Of a stretch of 64,000 nt of DNA, positions 10,042 to 21,959 are shown piece by piece. A program made the position numbers and the translations under genes. This DNA is from Gnetum montanum. Lineage: Eukaryota > Streptophyta > Gnetopsida > Gnetales > Gnetaceae. The notes below the pieces were generated by a model. It worked only from the letters and a program-made list of their open reading frames with translations, ran no database searches and had not been told where the DNA came from. The stretch lies in assembly GCA_015680685.1 (NCBI GenBank), contig MNCI01005835.1, forward strand, positions 835,939 through 899,938, written 5' to 3'. Within the stretch, counting starts at the first letter, position 1, and the number at the start of each line of letters is the position of its first letter.

Positions 10042-12472
10042 CTATAATCACCAAGGATCAATTGTTAGTATTTCATAATTTGTGTTATGATTTTGAAGCT
10101 TTGTGATCCCTTGGATGGGTTGAATATTTAAAGAATATAACATTATTGGTGATAGGTGATTATGAAATATCATTTACTAAGCTTTAAGGATACTAATTTA
10201 GTGAATTATGGATTAAGTTCATTATTTTTTATTAATTTCCTTAATGGACTGAAAAGATAGATGTTATAAAAAGTTTTGAAATTCACCCCTAGGGCTCGCC
10301 ACAACAAAGATATCAACTCTAGGAGCTCAAGGGATTTGAAATCATGTTGATAGAGTTCACAATTTAGATGTTGTGATGCTCTAGGCTCTTGGATGTTGTG
10401 ACACCTATATATAGTTTTTAATATGGACAACATTATAGCTACAATGTTAAGGGTCCTAGAAAATATGTTTATACTTAGTTTCACCCAAAAATGCTATCAT
10501 TCTCTTGTGTTTTATGTATCCTAAAGCTTTGTGAGGCTCACTAAACAAGCAAATAAGTCTTGCCTATGAGAAAAATAATTAAAAATGATGAAAACCCCAT
10601 TGTATCAACATTATATGAGGGTTGCATTAGCCAAATTTGGAAGGTTTAATAAGAATTAATGGAAATGTCCATAAAATAAAGCATAAAATATGAAGAGAAG
10701 TGAATGTGAAAATAATGCAAGAATGTAAATCAGATTATCATAATGTTCTAAAGGGTATCATATTGGTCCATAGACATGATGCATAAGAGTTATACAAGTT
10801 TATCCTCCCCAAATCAGGCTCATACCTTTAATGCCCTTGCATAACCACTTCTATAACTTTCTGTGGACACTTAAGGAACTAAATTTGAACCATTTCTTTA
10901 TTTCAATATGCTCAACTATTGTTGTTAGGGCTTGCACTATACTAAATAAAACAAGCAGATCTATAATTGCATGTAGTAGTGAGGTGGAATAAAATAATAA
11001 AGGATAATAGAGATCAAAACATGAGGTACCTTATCATTTCTATAATAGGTTCTCATGCTTAGTATGGTTAGAATGATCATCATACCTATCTATCTAGGTT
11101 CCAAACGAAGTACATACCTTTTCTAGTGACATTGCATTGTATTATCCCAACCCATTACTATGAGATCAACTACAGTCACATAAAAATGGCATTACCAATT
11201 AAAGAAGACACTCGAGAAGTATATATTATATTCTTGTAATAATTAATTAGTTATAAGAGTTTACTTTAGGAATCTTAGCCATTGGTTAGAAAGAGTATTT
11301 TCAAGCATGGTTCAAATATCTTTCTAGCCCCATAGTTAATGCTAATCCTATTAGCAATGCACCTTTAGGTATGGATCACATGTCTTTCAAGTTACATGAT
11401 GAAACTAGTTTAGGAGATCTTGAGATTTTTGATAGTAGTCTACCTTTAGGCATGGGTCACATGCCATTCAAGTGGTACCCCAATAATATTTTTATGTATG
11501 TTGATTAATTAATTATTTTATTATCCTTACCAGATGAGTACCTTTAGGTATGTGTCACACGCCTTTCTAGTGACATAGTAAGATAACAAATTTTAATAAA
11601 TAATATGATTTCATCATAATTAAAACATGAGTAATGACATAATCATAGGAAGTAATGGGATCCATAGAGGAAATCCAAGGAATCAATAAATTTCCTTGAT
11701 GCCACAACCTTTTTCAATCCCTCTTGGTCATCCTTATTTCTTTCAAGGCATAATGATCATTGGTTAATTTTAGTTTTATGTCGTAAGAACCATATTTCTT
11801 TTATGATAAGGACCTATTATTTATAAAAACTAGAGGGATTGATGTCATGGTTTGACTACTATTATATAATTATGTGTTCAGTATTCTAATACCATAAGAT
11901 AAATTCCAAATAACAAAGTTAGCCTTTACACATAAGTGATACTTTTTATTAATGGAAATTCATGAAATTGTTGGGTTATGGATGATAGTTTGGATAAAAA
12001 ATCTTGATGTTTTAATGAAATTTTAATTTTTTGTTCTTACTAAGAGTCAACTAGAAGTCATGGTATGGATACCACTAGCTTTCCATTAGTCATGGTATAT
12101 GAAAATAGAGAGGGAATTTAACTATGGATACCACAAGTGCACGACAAGTTGTCATGGATTCATGATATGTTTTTTTGTAATATCATGAAATGACTAAGAT
12201 TCATGGTAAAAAATTTTTTAATTAAAATATCAAAATTTACAAGTCTAAATTTGATGAATTTTATATGCACGAGTTTGCACTATAACCTACAACAACAAAA
12301 TATAATGAATGTACTCATAATTATCAACAAATTCAGTATGATTTAATCAAGGCTCTTCAACTTCTATCTTGATGGTAATAAATTGTAAATTTCTATTGAT
12401 TTTTACTTGGATTGATGAAAAACTTGAATGCTTAGGAAGTTTTTGAATTGATATATGTTGGAGGAAACATTT
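10042..12472 (-). other. X spacer between integrase and aORF, proximal part
   Basis: Non-coding. Homology to the spacers of C and D is patchy, for example at 10790-10870 (cttgcataacc block). A TATA-like tatatata lies about 370 bp upstream of the aORF ATG (10406-10413), a position similar to C and D. The copy of the AGAGGTAAGC donor seen in C and D is degraded here (agagttgata near 10310). The spacer is cut by element F and continues at 17978. Confidence 0.4.
10406..10413 (-). promoter_or_regulatory. TATA-like box upstream of X aORF
   Basis: tatatata within aactatatataggtgtc on the minus strand, about 365 bp before the aORF start at 10041. C (about 455 bp) and D (about 430 bp) have TATAAATA boxes at comparable distance. 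In AT-rich DNA a chance match is possible. Confidence 0.3.
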
Positions 12473-13496
12473 TGATAAGTTAGCTAAAATTCTGGAGCTA
12501 GATTATTCTCATTGTAGAAGCATCATCTCGTCTATGACTAACTCGTGAGTTGTATCCATGGAGGAATGGTTCAAAAGTCAAATAATTCATTAAGATATAA
12601 AATAATTAGGATCAAATCCAATCAAATCCCATGCTTAAGATTGTTACTCATAAGAAAAATCATAAATCTTCATCCTAACGTCCAATCTTAAGTTCAAGAG
12701 TAGAAATCAATGGTGAAATCAAATGAAATTATAAAGTACAAACATAGATTATGAATATCATAAGGAAGGTATCACCCAATTCATGATTCTACCTTGCTAT
12801 TTCCATGATGCAGCGACCTTGATAGGCTATCAATGGACTCTAGTGGTATGTAGTTGTCATAAGGCTTAATGAATCCTTACTTAATAAATTTTCAAGGGAA
12901 ATTGAGAATTTAATTTCAACTTGACATGGGTTCCTCTAGGGATTGAATCCCTCCTTAATTAGGTGTAGTGCTCTCCCTTTGATATTGGAAGAGCTTACAT
13001 CATACTTATAGGGAAAATTTATAAATTAGACATATTGATTTTCATTGAGGGAATCAATAAGGATTGATGTAATTCTAAGGTGGTCTTGAACTATATCGCA
13101 CTGGCAATGTCTTTCGATGTTGATCTGTGTCACGTCTACATTGTAGATCAATATCTACATTCCATAGCGAGGTATAGTTGCTTTTTATTTGATATTATTG
13201 ATCTTCATCATGGCTACTATGGAGATCAATAAAATTTTGGGTTGAACTCCATCGATTTTGATGATGTGGATCGATATGATTGTACATAGAATATATTAAA
13301 ATTCTTGATCCCAATTGATATCTTGTCAATATCTATCAGTCCCATGATACCTTGCGATAACATAGACTCAACAAAGTAATTAGTCCTTATAGCTTGGCAT
13401 TAAAGAAATTGATGCACTTCGATATAGTAAAATAATAAAAATAATAAAAGTTAAGGTCATTTGACTATGGAAATTGAAACATTATGAGGTTTATCA
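12473..13496 (-). repeat. 3' LTR of element F
   Basis: Direct repeat of 16960-17977. Its right edge ggtttatca is followed by tacccccct, the reverse complement of the PPT aggggggta. The left edge is tgataagttag. Several direct-repeat blocks are shared (for example aattaggatcaaatccaatc in both), clearly diverged by transitions. Confidence 0.85.
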
Positions 13497-13869
13497 TACC
13501 CCCCTACAAGCCTTTCACTAGTGCTTGTTTAGCAAAGATGATAATATGCTAGAAAGAAGAGATAAATACTAGTAGGCATGTCTATGATACTACAAATTCA
13601 TTCTTGATCTTTAAGACAACAAGCCATGCTATACTAGTGAGAAATAAGAGTAGTACTTGTAGTGAAAATAAATGGTGCCTTTAATTAACCATAATATCCA
13701 TATTATTCATAAAGCTTTAAACATTAAACATCCCTTGTCATCATGATCCAAGTTTATCACAAAAAGAGATTAATTACATAACACGACAAAATAAAACATG
13801 TTTATGCCAACCACCAAAATGGCTCAATAGCCCATAAGCATAATAAAAATTAAATTAAATTCATATGAG

Positions 13870-14480
13870 GATCAACCCTCTAATCATCCTTCTACCTCCA
13901 TGTCCTCCTCAAAGTGAGAGGGTTCGACTCCCTCATCCTCATCTTTGATTTGAGGATGGACATTCTTCTTAATGTCCACCACTTTCTTATCCATGGCCAT
14001 GAGGATGTTGCTCACTTTCTCTAGCAGCATCAGGATTTCTTGTTGAGTGGATTTCATCTTCTATAGCTAGGCTCTCATCTTCTCTTAGAATTCTTGAACT
14101 TCATTGGCCTTAAGTGCCAACAAAGAGCCTAGGTCATCGAATTCCATAACAAAGGGGCTAACCTCGGTGTAGATTTTTAGCGATTGGAAAAAGGTGTTTT
14201 TCTTTAACATAATGAGATGCACTTGCATGCCTATTTAGGATTCTGACACCTCTAACTTCCTGAAGATAGCTCCAATGAAGAAAATAAAAACACAGTTTAA
14301 GTGCATCATCGTTATAGTGATACACCATGTACCTGATTGGTAGGTACACAAAATTTGTCTCCTTGCCATATTTCAAAGCCTTCATGACCTAGAGAGATAG
14401 GCTCAAGACATAAGTGGTTTGTGTGAATGGCAGGACATTAGTAACGATCATCCTAGCCATCACATAGTGATTGAGATGTA
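13870..14480 (-). pseudogene. F distal ORF fragment (unrecognised)
   Basis: Decoded on the minus strand: a block ending in PIRYMVYHYNDDALKLCFYF and LHWSYLQEVRGVRIL, then a short helical segment (ALKANEVQEF…QQEILMLLEKVSNILMAMDKK) and an acidic tail (KDEDEGVEPSHFEEDMEVEG) ending near 13880. It sits where the aORF lies in related elements, and the helical plus acidic C-terminus fits a shortened aORF. I cannot show direct homology to the C and D aORF. Stops and shifts are present. Confidence 0.4.
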
Positions 14481-14524
14481 GGTTCACGAAATGGAGCCCT
14501 TTGGTCTACATCCTGCCAGAGTTC

Positions 14525-16480
14525 TTAACTTTTTATGAGTTGAGATAGGTTGTCAACCAAATATACTTGTTTGGGAATTTTTTCTTTCCTCATTCTCATG
14601 CATAATTCTCTCAAGTATTTAGCATAAAGATATGTGTCCCTGATAACTTGCTCTAGTGGAATATGTAAATGTAATTCATTAAACAGTTTTTCTATATGTG
14701 CTTTAGTTGTGAATTCTTCTTGCAACCTTTTAGGGAAGGGTGGTACAATTGTTTTCCCAATTACACATGAGGATGTTGAATGTTTTTCCACTTCTTCAAT
14801 GGGTTCTTTACTTCTTTCCTTATTTACTATTGGTGGTTGATCTTCCTCTTGTGCTCCATCAATGTTATTTTGGAAGCTAGTTTTCTTAGTAGGTCTGGGT
14901 CCAATAGTTTTCCCACTCCTAGTGATGATAGAATGTAATTGTTCTTTACCTTTTCTTTGATTGGTGGGGTGTGGTCTATGCTAAGAAGGTAAATCATTCT
15001 TTGTTAAATCTTTAAAACATCTCCTTGTTCTAGCTACAAATTGCATTATTCTCTTCCATGAATGTTGTTAAACTTTGTTCATTAACTAGATTTCTCAATA
15101 GTTTGTAAATATTTTGGGAAATTGATGTTGGGGGTTGAAAAAATGGTCTTATTTGGAAAGGTGAAGAAGGGTGGTTTCTCATTTTTTGAAAGGCTCTCAT
15201 AGATTCTTGAATTTTTTCATTACAATAAACTAGAGCTAGATAGTTTGTGATGTCATGTTGTCTATCCCCACATAAATTAGAAGTTTCTTATTGAGAAAAA
15301 TGAGTTTTTTTCTTTATTAATTTAGTTAACTAATCAAGTTTTCTATTCAATTGCTTGGTTTGGTGGATTACACCTTGCATGATATCTGGTTTTGGCTAGC
15401 ATTTACTTTGGTCTACTAAAGAGTCAATGATTCTCCAACCCTCTTTCAATGTCACATTCAAAATATTTCCTCTGAAAGAAAAATCTATGTTTTATCTACA
15501 ATATGGTAGTAACCCCTCTATAAAGATTTGAATTAGTTGGTGAGCTAGAAATCCATGCTTAGGGTTTTTAAGATATAATCCTTTAAATCTATCAAAGGCA
15601 CTTTCGTAATCCTCCTCTTCCCTTTGTGTGAAACTCATAAGTTTCTTTCTAAGTGTATATAGCCTATCATTGGAAAGGAAATGTTGAATAAAGGCTACCT
15701 TAAATTCATCCCATAAACTTATTTGAGTTTGCAAAGTTTGAAGTCAAAAATCAACTTTATCTTTTAAAGTAGATTTGAAGGCTATCATTTTTGTTCTATC
15801 CTCTACTAGATGTGCCAACATTGCTATGATACTTTCAAATTCTCATACATGAGTTATAGGGTCTTCATTGGTTGTTGCTCTAAAGATGGGTAGTAAGTGT
15901 GAATTTTTAACTTTCACATTCCTTCTCAGAGTAAAAACGAATGATCCTTAAGGAACTGTTAATGTTCTTTGATTTAATAAGTCCCCTAGAATTCATCCTT
16001 AATAGGCTTGTCCTAATGGAATATTAGAATATATGCTTCCAAAAGAAAGAGGAATTGAACTATGTACAAATGGAGGTGTATGATGTGAAGGAGACCTAAT
16101 TGTAAAAGTGATAATTAAAGTTGGAGTTACAATGGGGGTTGGTATTAAAACAATGGTAGCTATTAAAGTGATAGGGGTTTGAATATTTAATGTACTTATC
16201 GATTGGGTAGTCCTCCCACCATGGATATATTACTTAATATTTGGCTAAGGTTGAGATTTAGAGAACCTAAAATTGTGGTTGGATTTGTGGTTTACATTGT
16301 GATGTTTAATATCTCAAATAAAGGATTAAAAGCTGCTGAAAATCGAAATTGCATGTCTAATTCTTCTTGGTTGGAAAATTTAGTTATGTTTCCTTCTTTG
16401 TCATTGATTGAAATCCTTCATTTTCCAAAGGTGTTAGTGGTTAATGGAATAGAAATAGGAATTTATCTTGTGAAACTAGA
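14525..16480 (-). pseudogene. gag: F gag and gag-protease linker (broken)
   Basis: The gag capsid domain is clearest at 15492-15900: ITHVxEFESII, an AFKSTLKDKVDF block, then SLWDEFKVAFIQHFL, LRKKLMSFTQREEEDYESAF and RFKGLYLKNPKHGF…IFIEGL. These follow the usual Athila gag order (WDEF…F, SFTQRE-E-SYEAWERFK, HG…FY-GL). A Pro-rich stretch lies N-terminal (about 16000-16150). Downstream at 14525-14791 is the linker typical of Athila polyproteins: a VPPFPKRLQEE block, then a HIEKLFNELHLHIPLEQVI block and YAKYLREL. The protease active-site segment that should follow is missing. Frameshifts and stops break the gene. Confidence 0.7.
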
Positions 16481-16932
16481 CTATCCTTGTTCCTCTTGAG
16501 GTTGCTTCAAATCAATTTGAGTACATTGATAATAGCTTGTGGTATTCCTAGGAGGTTAAATTCATGTTGCTTATTTGATTTTATTTAACAAGCACAGTCT
16601 TCCTTGGCATATTCATGGGTAATTAATCCTAAGAATTTGCAAATTGACTTTATGGCTCTTGTAATTATAGCCTCAATTGCAAATTTCTTATAACTTTTAT
16701 TGAGTTTAAGAATTAAAGGAATTGATTCTTGTGACTATACATTTTTCTTGATTTTAATGTTTTTATTTTTCTACTTAAAATAAAAATAATTTAAAAGAGA
16801 CCATTTATAAAATTATAAAACAAAAGAAAAATGAAATAAAATGGAAAGAATATGTACCTTTTTAGAAGATTCAATTTAAATTTTGAAAAGAAATATGAAA
16901 CTTACTGAACCCTTTGATGATGACTAACTTTG

Positions 16933-16957
16933 CCAACCTCCCCAGTAATAGTGTCAA
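16933..16957 (-). other. Primer binding site of F (tRNA-Asp type)
   Basis: On the minus strand ttgacactattactgggg follows the LTR end, then aggttgg. It equals TTGGCGCCGTTGCCGGGG after transitions only. Confidence 0.75.
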
Positions 16958-16959
16958 AT

Positions 16960-17977
16960 TAACAAGCTAGCCAAAATTCTAGAGCTAGATTATTCTCGTT
17001 GTAGAAACATTAGCTCTTTTGTGACTAACCCATGAGTCATATCTGTGGAAGAATAGTTCAAAAGTCAAAGAAATCATCAAGACATAAAATAATTAGGATC
17101 AAATCCAATCAAATCCCATGCTTAAGACTATTGCTCATAAGGAAAATCATAAATCTTCAACCTAAATTCTAATCTTAAGTTTAAGAGTGGAAATCAATGA
17201 TTAAATCAAATTGAAATTATAAAGTATAAAAAAAGATTATGAAGATTACAAGGGAGGTATTAGCCAATCTATGGTTTTGTCTTGTTGTTTCCATGGTGTA
17301 GAAACCTTGATAGCTTGCCAATGGACTCCAATGGTCTATAGTTACTAGAAGGCTTAATGGATCCTCACTTAGCAATTGTTCAAGGGAAATTGAGAAATTG
17401 ATTTCAACTTAACATGGTTTCTTCTAAGTATTGATTCCCTCCTTAATTGGGTATAGTGCTATTTCCTTTATATTGGAAGAGCTTACATCATAATTATAGG
17501 AAAAAGTTATAAATTAGACATATTGATATTCATCGAGGGAATCGATAAGTATTAATGCAATTCTAATTTGGTCTTGAATTGTATCATTTTGGGAATGTCC
17601 TTTGATGTCATTCTATGTCACGTTCGTGGCACAGATTGATATCTACATTCCATAGTGAGGTATAGTTTTCTTTTGTTCAATGTTTTCGATGTTTATCACG
17701 GTTGCTATGGAGATTAATAAAATTTTAGGTCAAACTTCATTGATTTTGGCGATGTGGATTGATATGATTGTACATAGAATATATCGAAATTCTTGATCCC
17801 AATCAATATCTTGTTGATATTTGTCAGTCCCATATTACCCTGTGATAACACAAACTCAACAAAGTAATAAGTCCTTATCGCTTAGCATTGAAGAAATAGA
17901 TGTACTTCAATATAGTAAAATAAAAAAAAATTAAGATCATTTTACTACAGAAACTGAAACATTGTGGGGTTCATCAC
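16960..17977 (-). repeat. 5' LTR of element F
   Basis: 1018-bp partner of 12473-13496. On the minus strand it starts TGATGAACCCCAC and ends in a decayed terminus (cttgtta against cttatca in the other LTR). Confidence 0.85.
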
Positions 17978-18000
17978 ATATGAATGTTATAGAGTTTGGA

Positions 18001-18039
<39 letters not shown>

Positions 18040-19085
18040 TTCAGAAACCAAAGTATTAGAGGTCGGAAAGATTGTCTTATTCATGTAAGAACATTGGGGC
18101 CATACTTAGGAATATCAACCAACATTTCCCCATAGCTTGGGACCAAAAATAATGAGCAAAAAGTGATGAACTAGGGTAATTTAAGAATACAACTGTCCAT
18201 TGATTTAGAAATTTTGAAAAATAATATTTAACTTATCTAATTTGACCTTTTTCTAATTTTATTAAAAAAGGACTTATAAATCAACATTTGAATTTTAATA
18301 AATGGGACTTTAATAATAACTTTTGATGTCTTCATTATTTTTTTCTTTGGAAGATGATGAATTCTCCTTGCATGTCACACTCATGCCAATAGGAATGATT
18401 TAAAGAAAACACAAAATACTAAATGATTTATAGAAAATGAAAAATGCAAAATAATGTTGTAAAACAAAATATTGAAAAATTGGTCCTCATAAGGTGTTAA
18501 TTAGATTGCATATTTCCCCTATGATTAAGATGGAAGGTGAATATATGAAAAATGAAATGGGTTGTGGAAATGATAGAGGTGTCATTGGAATGCATGACTA
18601 CTTAATAGTCCTTAAATGATTTGACTTATTGCATGTTAAGAAAAATAATTTTCAATGAATATTCAAGATGATATATTTGCATGGTGCCAAATGTAAAGGT
18701 AGAATGTATGATGTGGCATTCCTTCCATAAGGTTTGGAATTTTTTACATTGAGGTACATAAGTGGGGTTAGTAGAGGAGCTTATCTTCTAGTTGAAATTC
18801 TACTCATCTATCTCTAGCATCATGATGTTATTTGATGTATGCCTTGTGCTATTCGTTTATCATGATTACTACTCTATGGTTCTCATCTAGCAGGCTAAGA
18901 TTCATAAGATGTTCTTTTGTGAGAGGTAAATGTTGAAATCATGTTCACAAATAGTATTTCGTAGACATAGTTTAGTTTGAATGGGAAGCTTTGGTAACTT
19001 ACTGTACATTAATTCATAAGGGGAGTAGCCTAGAGGAAGCTTTAAAGTGGAGTAATAGGCCCATAAGGCATCGTTGAGTTTTGTG
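17978..19085 (-). other. X spacer between integrase and aORF, distal part
   Basis: Non-coding continuation of the X spacer on the far side of F. It holds an (AT)n run at 18005-18037. The block near 18690-18900 matches the post-integrase regions of C (30180-30340), showing that the spacer resumes here. Confidence 0.45.
18005..18037. repeat. (AT)n microsatellite
   Basis: About 16 uninterrupted AT units, 28 bp from the 5' end of element F. Confidence 0.9.
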
Positions 19086-19960
19086 ATCTATCTTTCCTAT
19101 ATCTTTTAATTATCTAGGTAAGGATTCATGTGATCTTTTGTTGGTTACATTCACTTGGCCATTGATTTGGGGATGGTATGATGTAGTTAGTTTGTATTTT
19201 GCTCTTAAGCATCTCATTAGCTTTTTAAAATAGCACTAGTAAAATGAGTACCATTATTTGAAATAAGTGTCCTTAGCACATTAAACTTGTTTAACACTTA
19301 TTGTTAAAAGAACCTTACTTCTAGTGTTATGATACAATTAGTTACTACTATAACTTTTAATCCTTTTGCATAATAAACTACAACAACAATGATGTAGGAA
19401 TTCCCATTAGACATGGATGTGATGGGATCCATGAAGTTAATCCTCCATAAGTTAAATGACTCTAATTGGTTAGACCCATTATTGAGAATCCTCAAGTCTT
19501 CTAATCATCTCACCATCTTGTTGAGATCTTCCATAGGAATTGGCAGAGTGATATGCATCCTTGAAGATTGTTGGCCAAAAATATCCTACCATGAGGAATT
19601 TAATTATTACTTGTCTTCCTCCAAAAGACCCCTCATGAGCATCCTAGAGAATTTTGAATCGATCTTTCTTTGGAACATACAATCACACCCAATCATTTGT
19701 GCAAATTTTAGAGGTTAATCTTTATCTCCATGTAAGATTTGGCCTAGTGTAGGAATTTTTTTTTCTTTCACTTATCTAATTAAGTAGGGACTTCTTATTT
19801 GAGTAGATATGTGAGATAATTAGCATACCATTTTTTTTTGTATTAGATGTAACTATTGCTACTTTGCAAATAATAGTTCATTAGAAAATTGATCAAAGAG
19901 TGGCTCTTAATTAGCCCTTTTGTCCCATTGTAATTGAAATAAGTGATTAGGTATAGCATT
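19086..19960 (-). pseudogene. X integrase (broken)
   Basis: Minus strand. Recognisable: the NLWRINFMDPITSMSNGNSYI block (family pattern W-GIDFMGP…S-G--YI), where the first catalytic Asp that follows (VDY in D) is Val (VVYYAKGLKV), and the TTSYHPQINGQVNVT block (family YHPQ-NGQ-E-SN), where the catalytic Glu is replaced by Asn. Integrase would insert the cDNA into the genome. Without Asp and Glu this copy is dead. Order and strand place it after RNase H of X. Confidence 0.7.
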
Positions 19961-20029
19961 TTTGTCCTCTTTCTATCGATCATCATGATGTCAAACTTAT
20001 GAGAAATTACTATTCATCATATGATATGA

Positions 20030-21160
20030 GGATTAGCCATTATGAACTAGATTGCACTATGATGAGTGTGTTAAAAAATAGATATCCAAGTTCATAGTGC
20101 CTAAATTTCTCTAAGACATACACCATGACCATGGGTTTGTTTTTCATAGTGGTGTAGCTTAGTTGCATACTTGACATACCTTAGCTTACATAATGAATGT
20201 TATATGGATGCTTTTAATCATCCAACTATGTAAGCACAACTTTGAAGGCAAAATTGGATGCATTTGTCATGACGTGGAATGGCTTAGAGCAATTAGGAGC
20301 TTGTAAAATTGGAGTCTCCACAAGCTTCTACATTAGGACTTTGAATGCATGATTTCACTCTTTAGTTCACATGAATGATACATCCTTTTTTTATTATTTT
20401 TACTGGTTTAGTAATTTTGAAGAAGTTCTCTATGATCTTCTATTGTAGTCTATGTATCTAAGAAAAGATCTAACTTATTTTACTATTTGTGGTTTTTGTG
20501 TTATTTCTTGTATCAGTCTTATCTTTTTAGGATTCATATTTCTTCCTCCTTATAATACTTGATGTCCAAGAACAATGACCTCTTAGATCATTAGATGGAT
20601 TTTCTACTAGTTGATCTTGAGATTGGTTTCCACACATCATTTCAACACCTACATTAGATAGTCTAGTGCCTACTCAAAATTAGAACCTTAGGTGGAAAAG
20701 TCATCTATGAAGACCTCTATACCATTACCTATCTTTTTTTGAAAAATAGTAAGAACTAAGCATTGGAATATTAAAGGATCATTACATAGGCCAAAGAACA
20801 TCTTTTCTGTAGGTAAAAGTCACTTTGGAACTCATAAACATAATTTTGGCTCAATCTTTTAGGGCTATCTAAATTTGATTATAGCCATTGTAGCCATCCA
20901 AAATTTTGTGATGCTTGTGGCCTACAATAGTATCCAACACTTGGTTTAAAAATTGTGATGGAAAATATCAGGTTAACATGTTTAACAACTTATACATTAT
21001 TCACTATCCATCTTTCTTTATTTGTTACAATCACAAGTTAGCTTGCCCACTCACTATCTACTATAGGGTAGATGAATATAATCTTTAGAAGTTTTTGAAA
21101 CTCCTTTTTAAGAACTTGCTTTAATTTTGAATTTAACCTTTATTATAGTTACCTTTTGGT
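20030..21160 (-). pseudogene. X reverse transcriptase and RNase H (broken)
   Basis: Minus strand. RT: the FGLCNDPLIFQCL block (family FGLCNAPATFQRCM) and GIEVFIDDFST, where the usual VFMDDFS catalytic motif is read as FIDDFS; then a NFExALDYLM block at about 20650-20800. RNase H: an LSYTTMKNKPMVMVYVLEKF block then RHYELGY (about 20050-20180; family INY-TTEKELLAVVYALEKFR-YL), where the catalytic Glu of EKE appears as Lys. Numerous stops and frameshifts. The polyprotein would copy the RNA genome to DNA. Confidence 0.7.
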
Positions 21161-21479
21161 TTTGATGTTGGATTAGTGTAGATTCTATGTTGGCATATGC
21201 AAGAATTAATCTTTATTATTTATCATAAGATGAACCAAAGGCTATTGACCATTTATTTATGATTCTTGTAACTTCTATTAATGTTTTTATGTGAGCTAGG
21301 CATTTACAATTACCAATTTACCATTTTTCAAGAATACATATTTAAGTGAATCCTATAATATTTTGAGTTCAATAGTATCTGGTTTAGTTGTTTTAGGAAT
21401 TTCCAACTTCGCTAATCCATCTCTACTTTTTGGTAGTTTTCTACATGGGAAAGTTACATCTTAGCTACTAAATCTCATT

Positions 21480-21920
21480 TGCTTTATCAATATCTGCACT
21501 TGTGAGGACATCTTAAGGTTCCATGGATATCGTAGATTTGCAACTTGCATGTGATCAATCATTGTATGCCTTCTTACTTGATGGTTGTTGCATATAAACA
21601 CCTTTGCACATTTGTTGATTCTTCATATACTTTGTAGGATGTGATGAGCTTGTGTTTAATTTTCTAAATTTTCTACATGCAATTGCACCTTGTGTTATTA
21701 TATGCGATGCATGGAATAACCTTGTTCTCTATAACTCCATGTTCATTCTCCTTGGAAATTTCCAAGGATAGGTCTTTGATCTCAATATTGGCATCAATTA
21801 AGCTTAGCCAAGTCCTTTCCATGATGATGGAAAACTTCCCCTTGTAATTATTAACATGGATCACTAGGAAATTAGCAGCATATGACCATTTACTAATGGT
21901 GGTTGCAATGTATTCCACTA
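21480..21920 (-). pseudogene. X aspartic protease (broken)
   Basis: An open stretch of 81 codons (21673-21918, minus) aligns with the protease C-terminal half of D: FLVIHVNNYKGKFSIIMERT, then WLSLIDANIEIKDLSLEIS and IPCIAYNNTRCN, against FLVIKVNNYKRDFPIILGRA, WLSTVDA…DLSLEIS and VPCITYND. The family core is FLVID…FPIILGRPWL. The active-site D(S/T)G segment upstream is not readable. Confidence 0.65.
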
Positions 21921-21959
21921 ATCCTAAAGGAAATTAGCAAGATCTAGAAAAATGTTATA

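Larger units (their letters stand above)
12473..17977 (-). mobile_element. Element F: non-autonomous Athila-like retrotransposon
   Basis: 5505-bp element on the minus strand with two LTRs of about 1.02 kb, a tRNA-Asp PBS, gag, the gag-protease linker, and a short distal ORF. Protease, RT and integrase are absent. Its flanking 5-mers cattt and catat match at four of five bases, a likely decayed target-site duplication. It is inserted in the integrase-aORF spacer of X. Its gag is a different, more typical Athila gag than that of A, D and X, so F is a separate lineage that also lost pol. Confidence 0.8.

Noticed and set aside
16203-16499. Plus-strand ORF of 98 codons
   Set aside because: Antisense to the N-terminal gag region of F; no recognisable domain.
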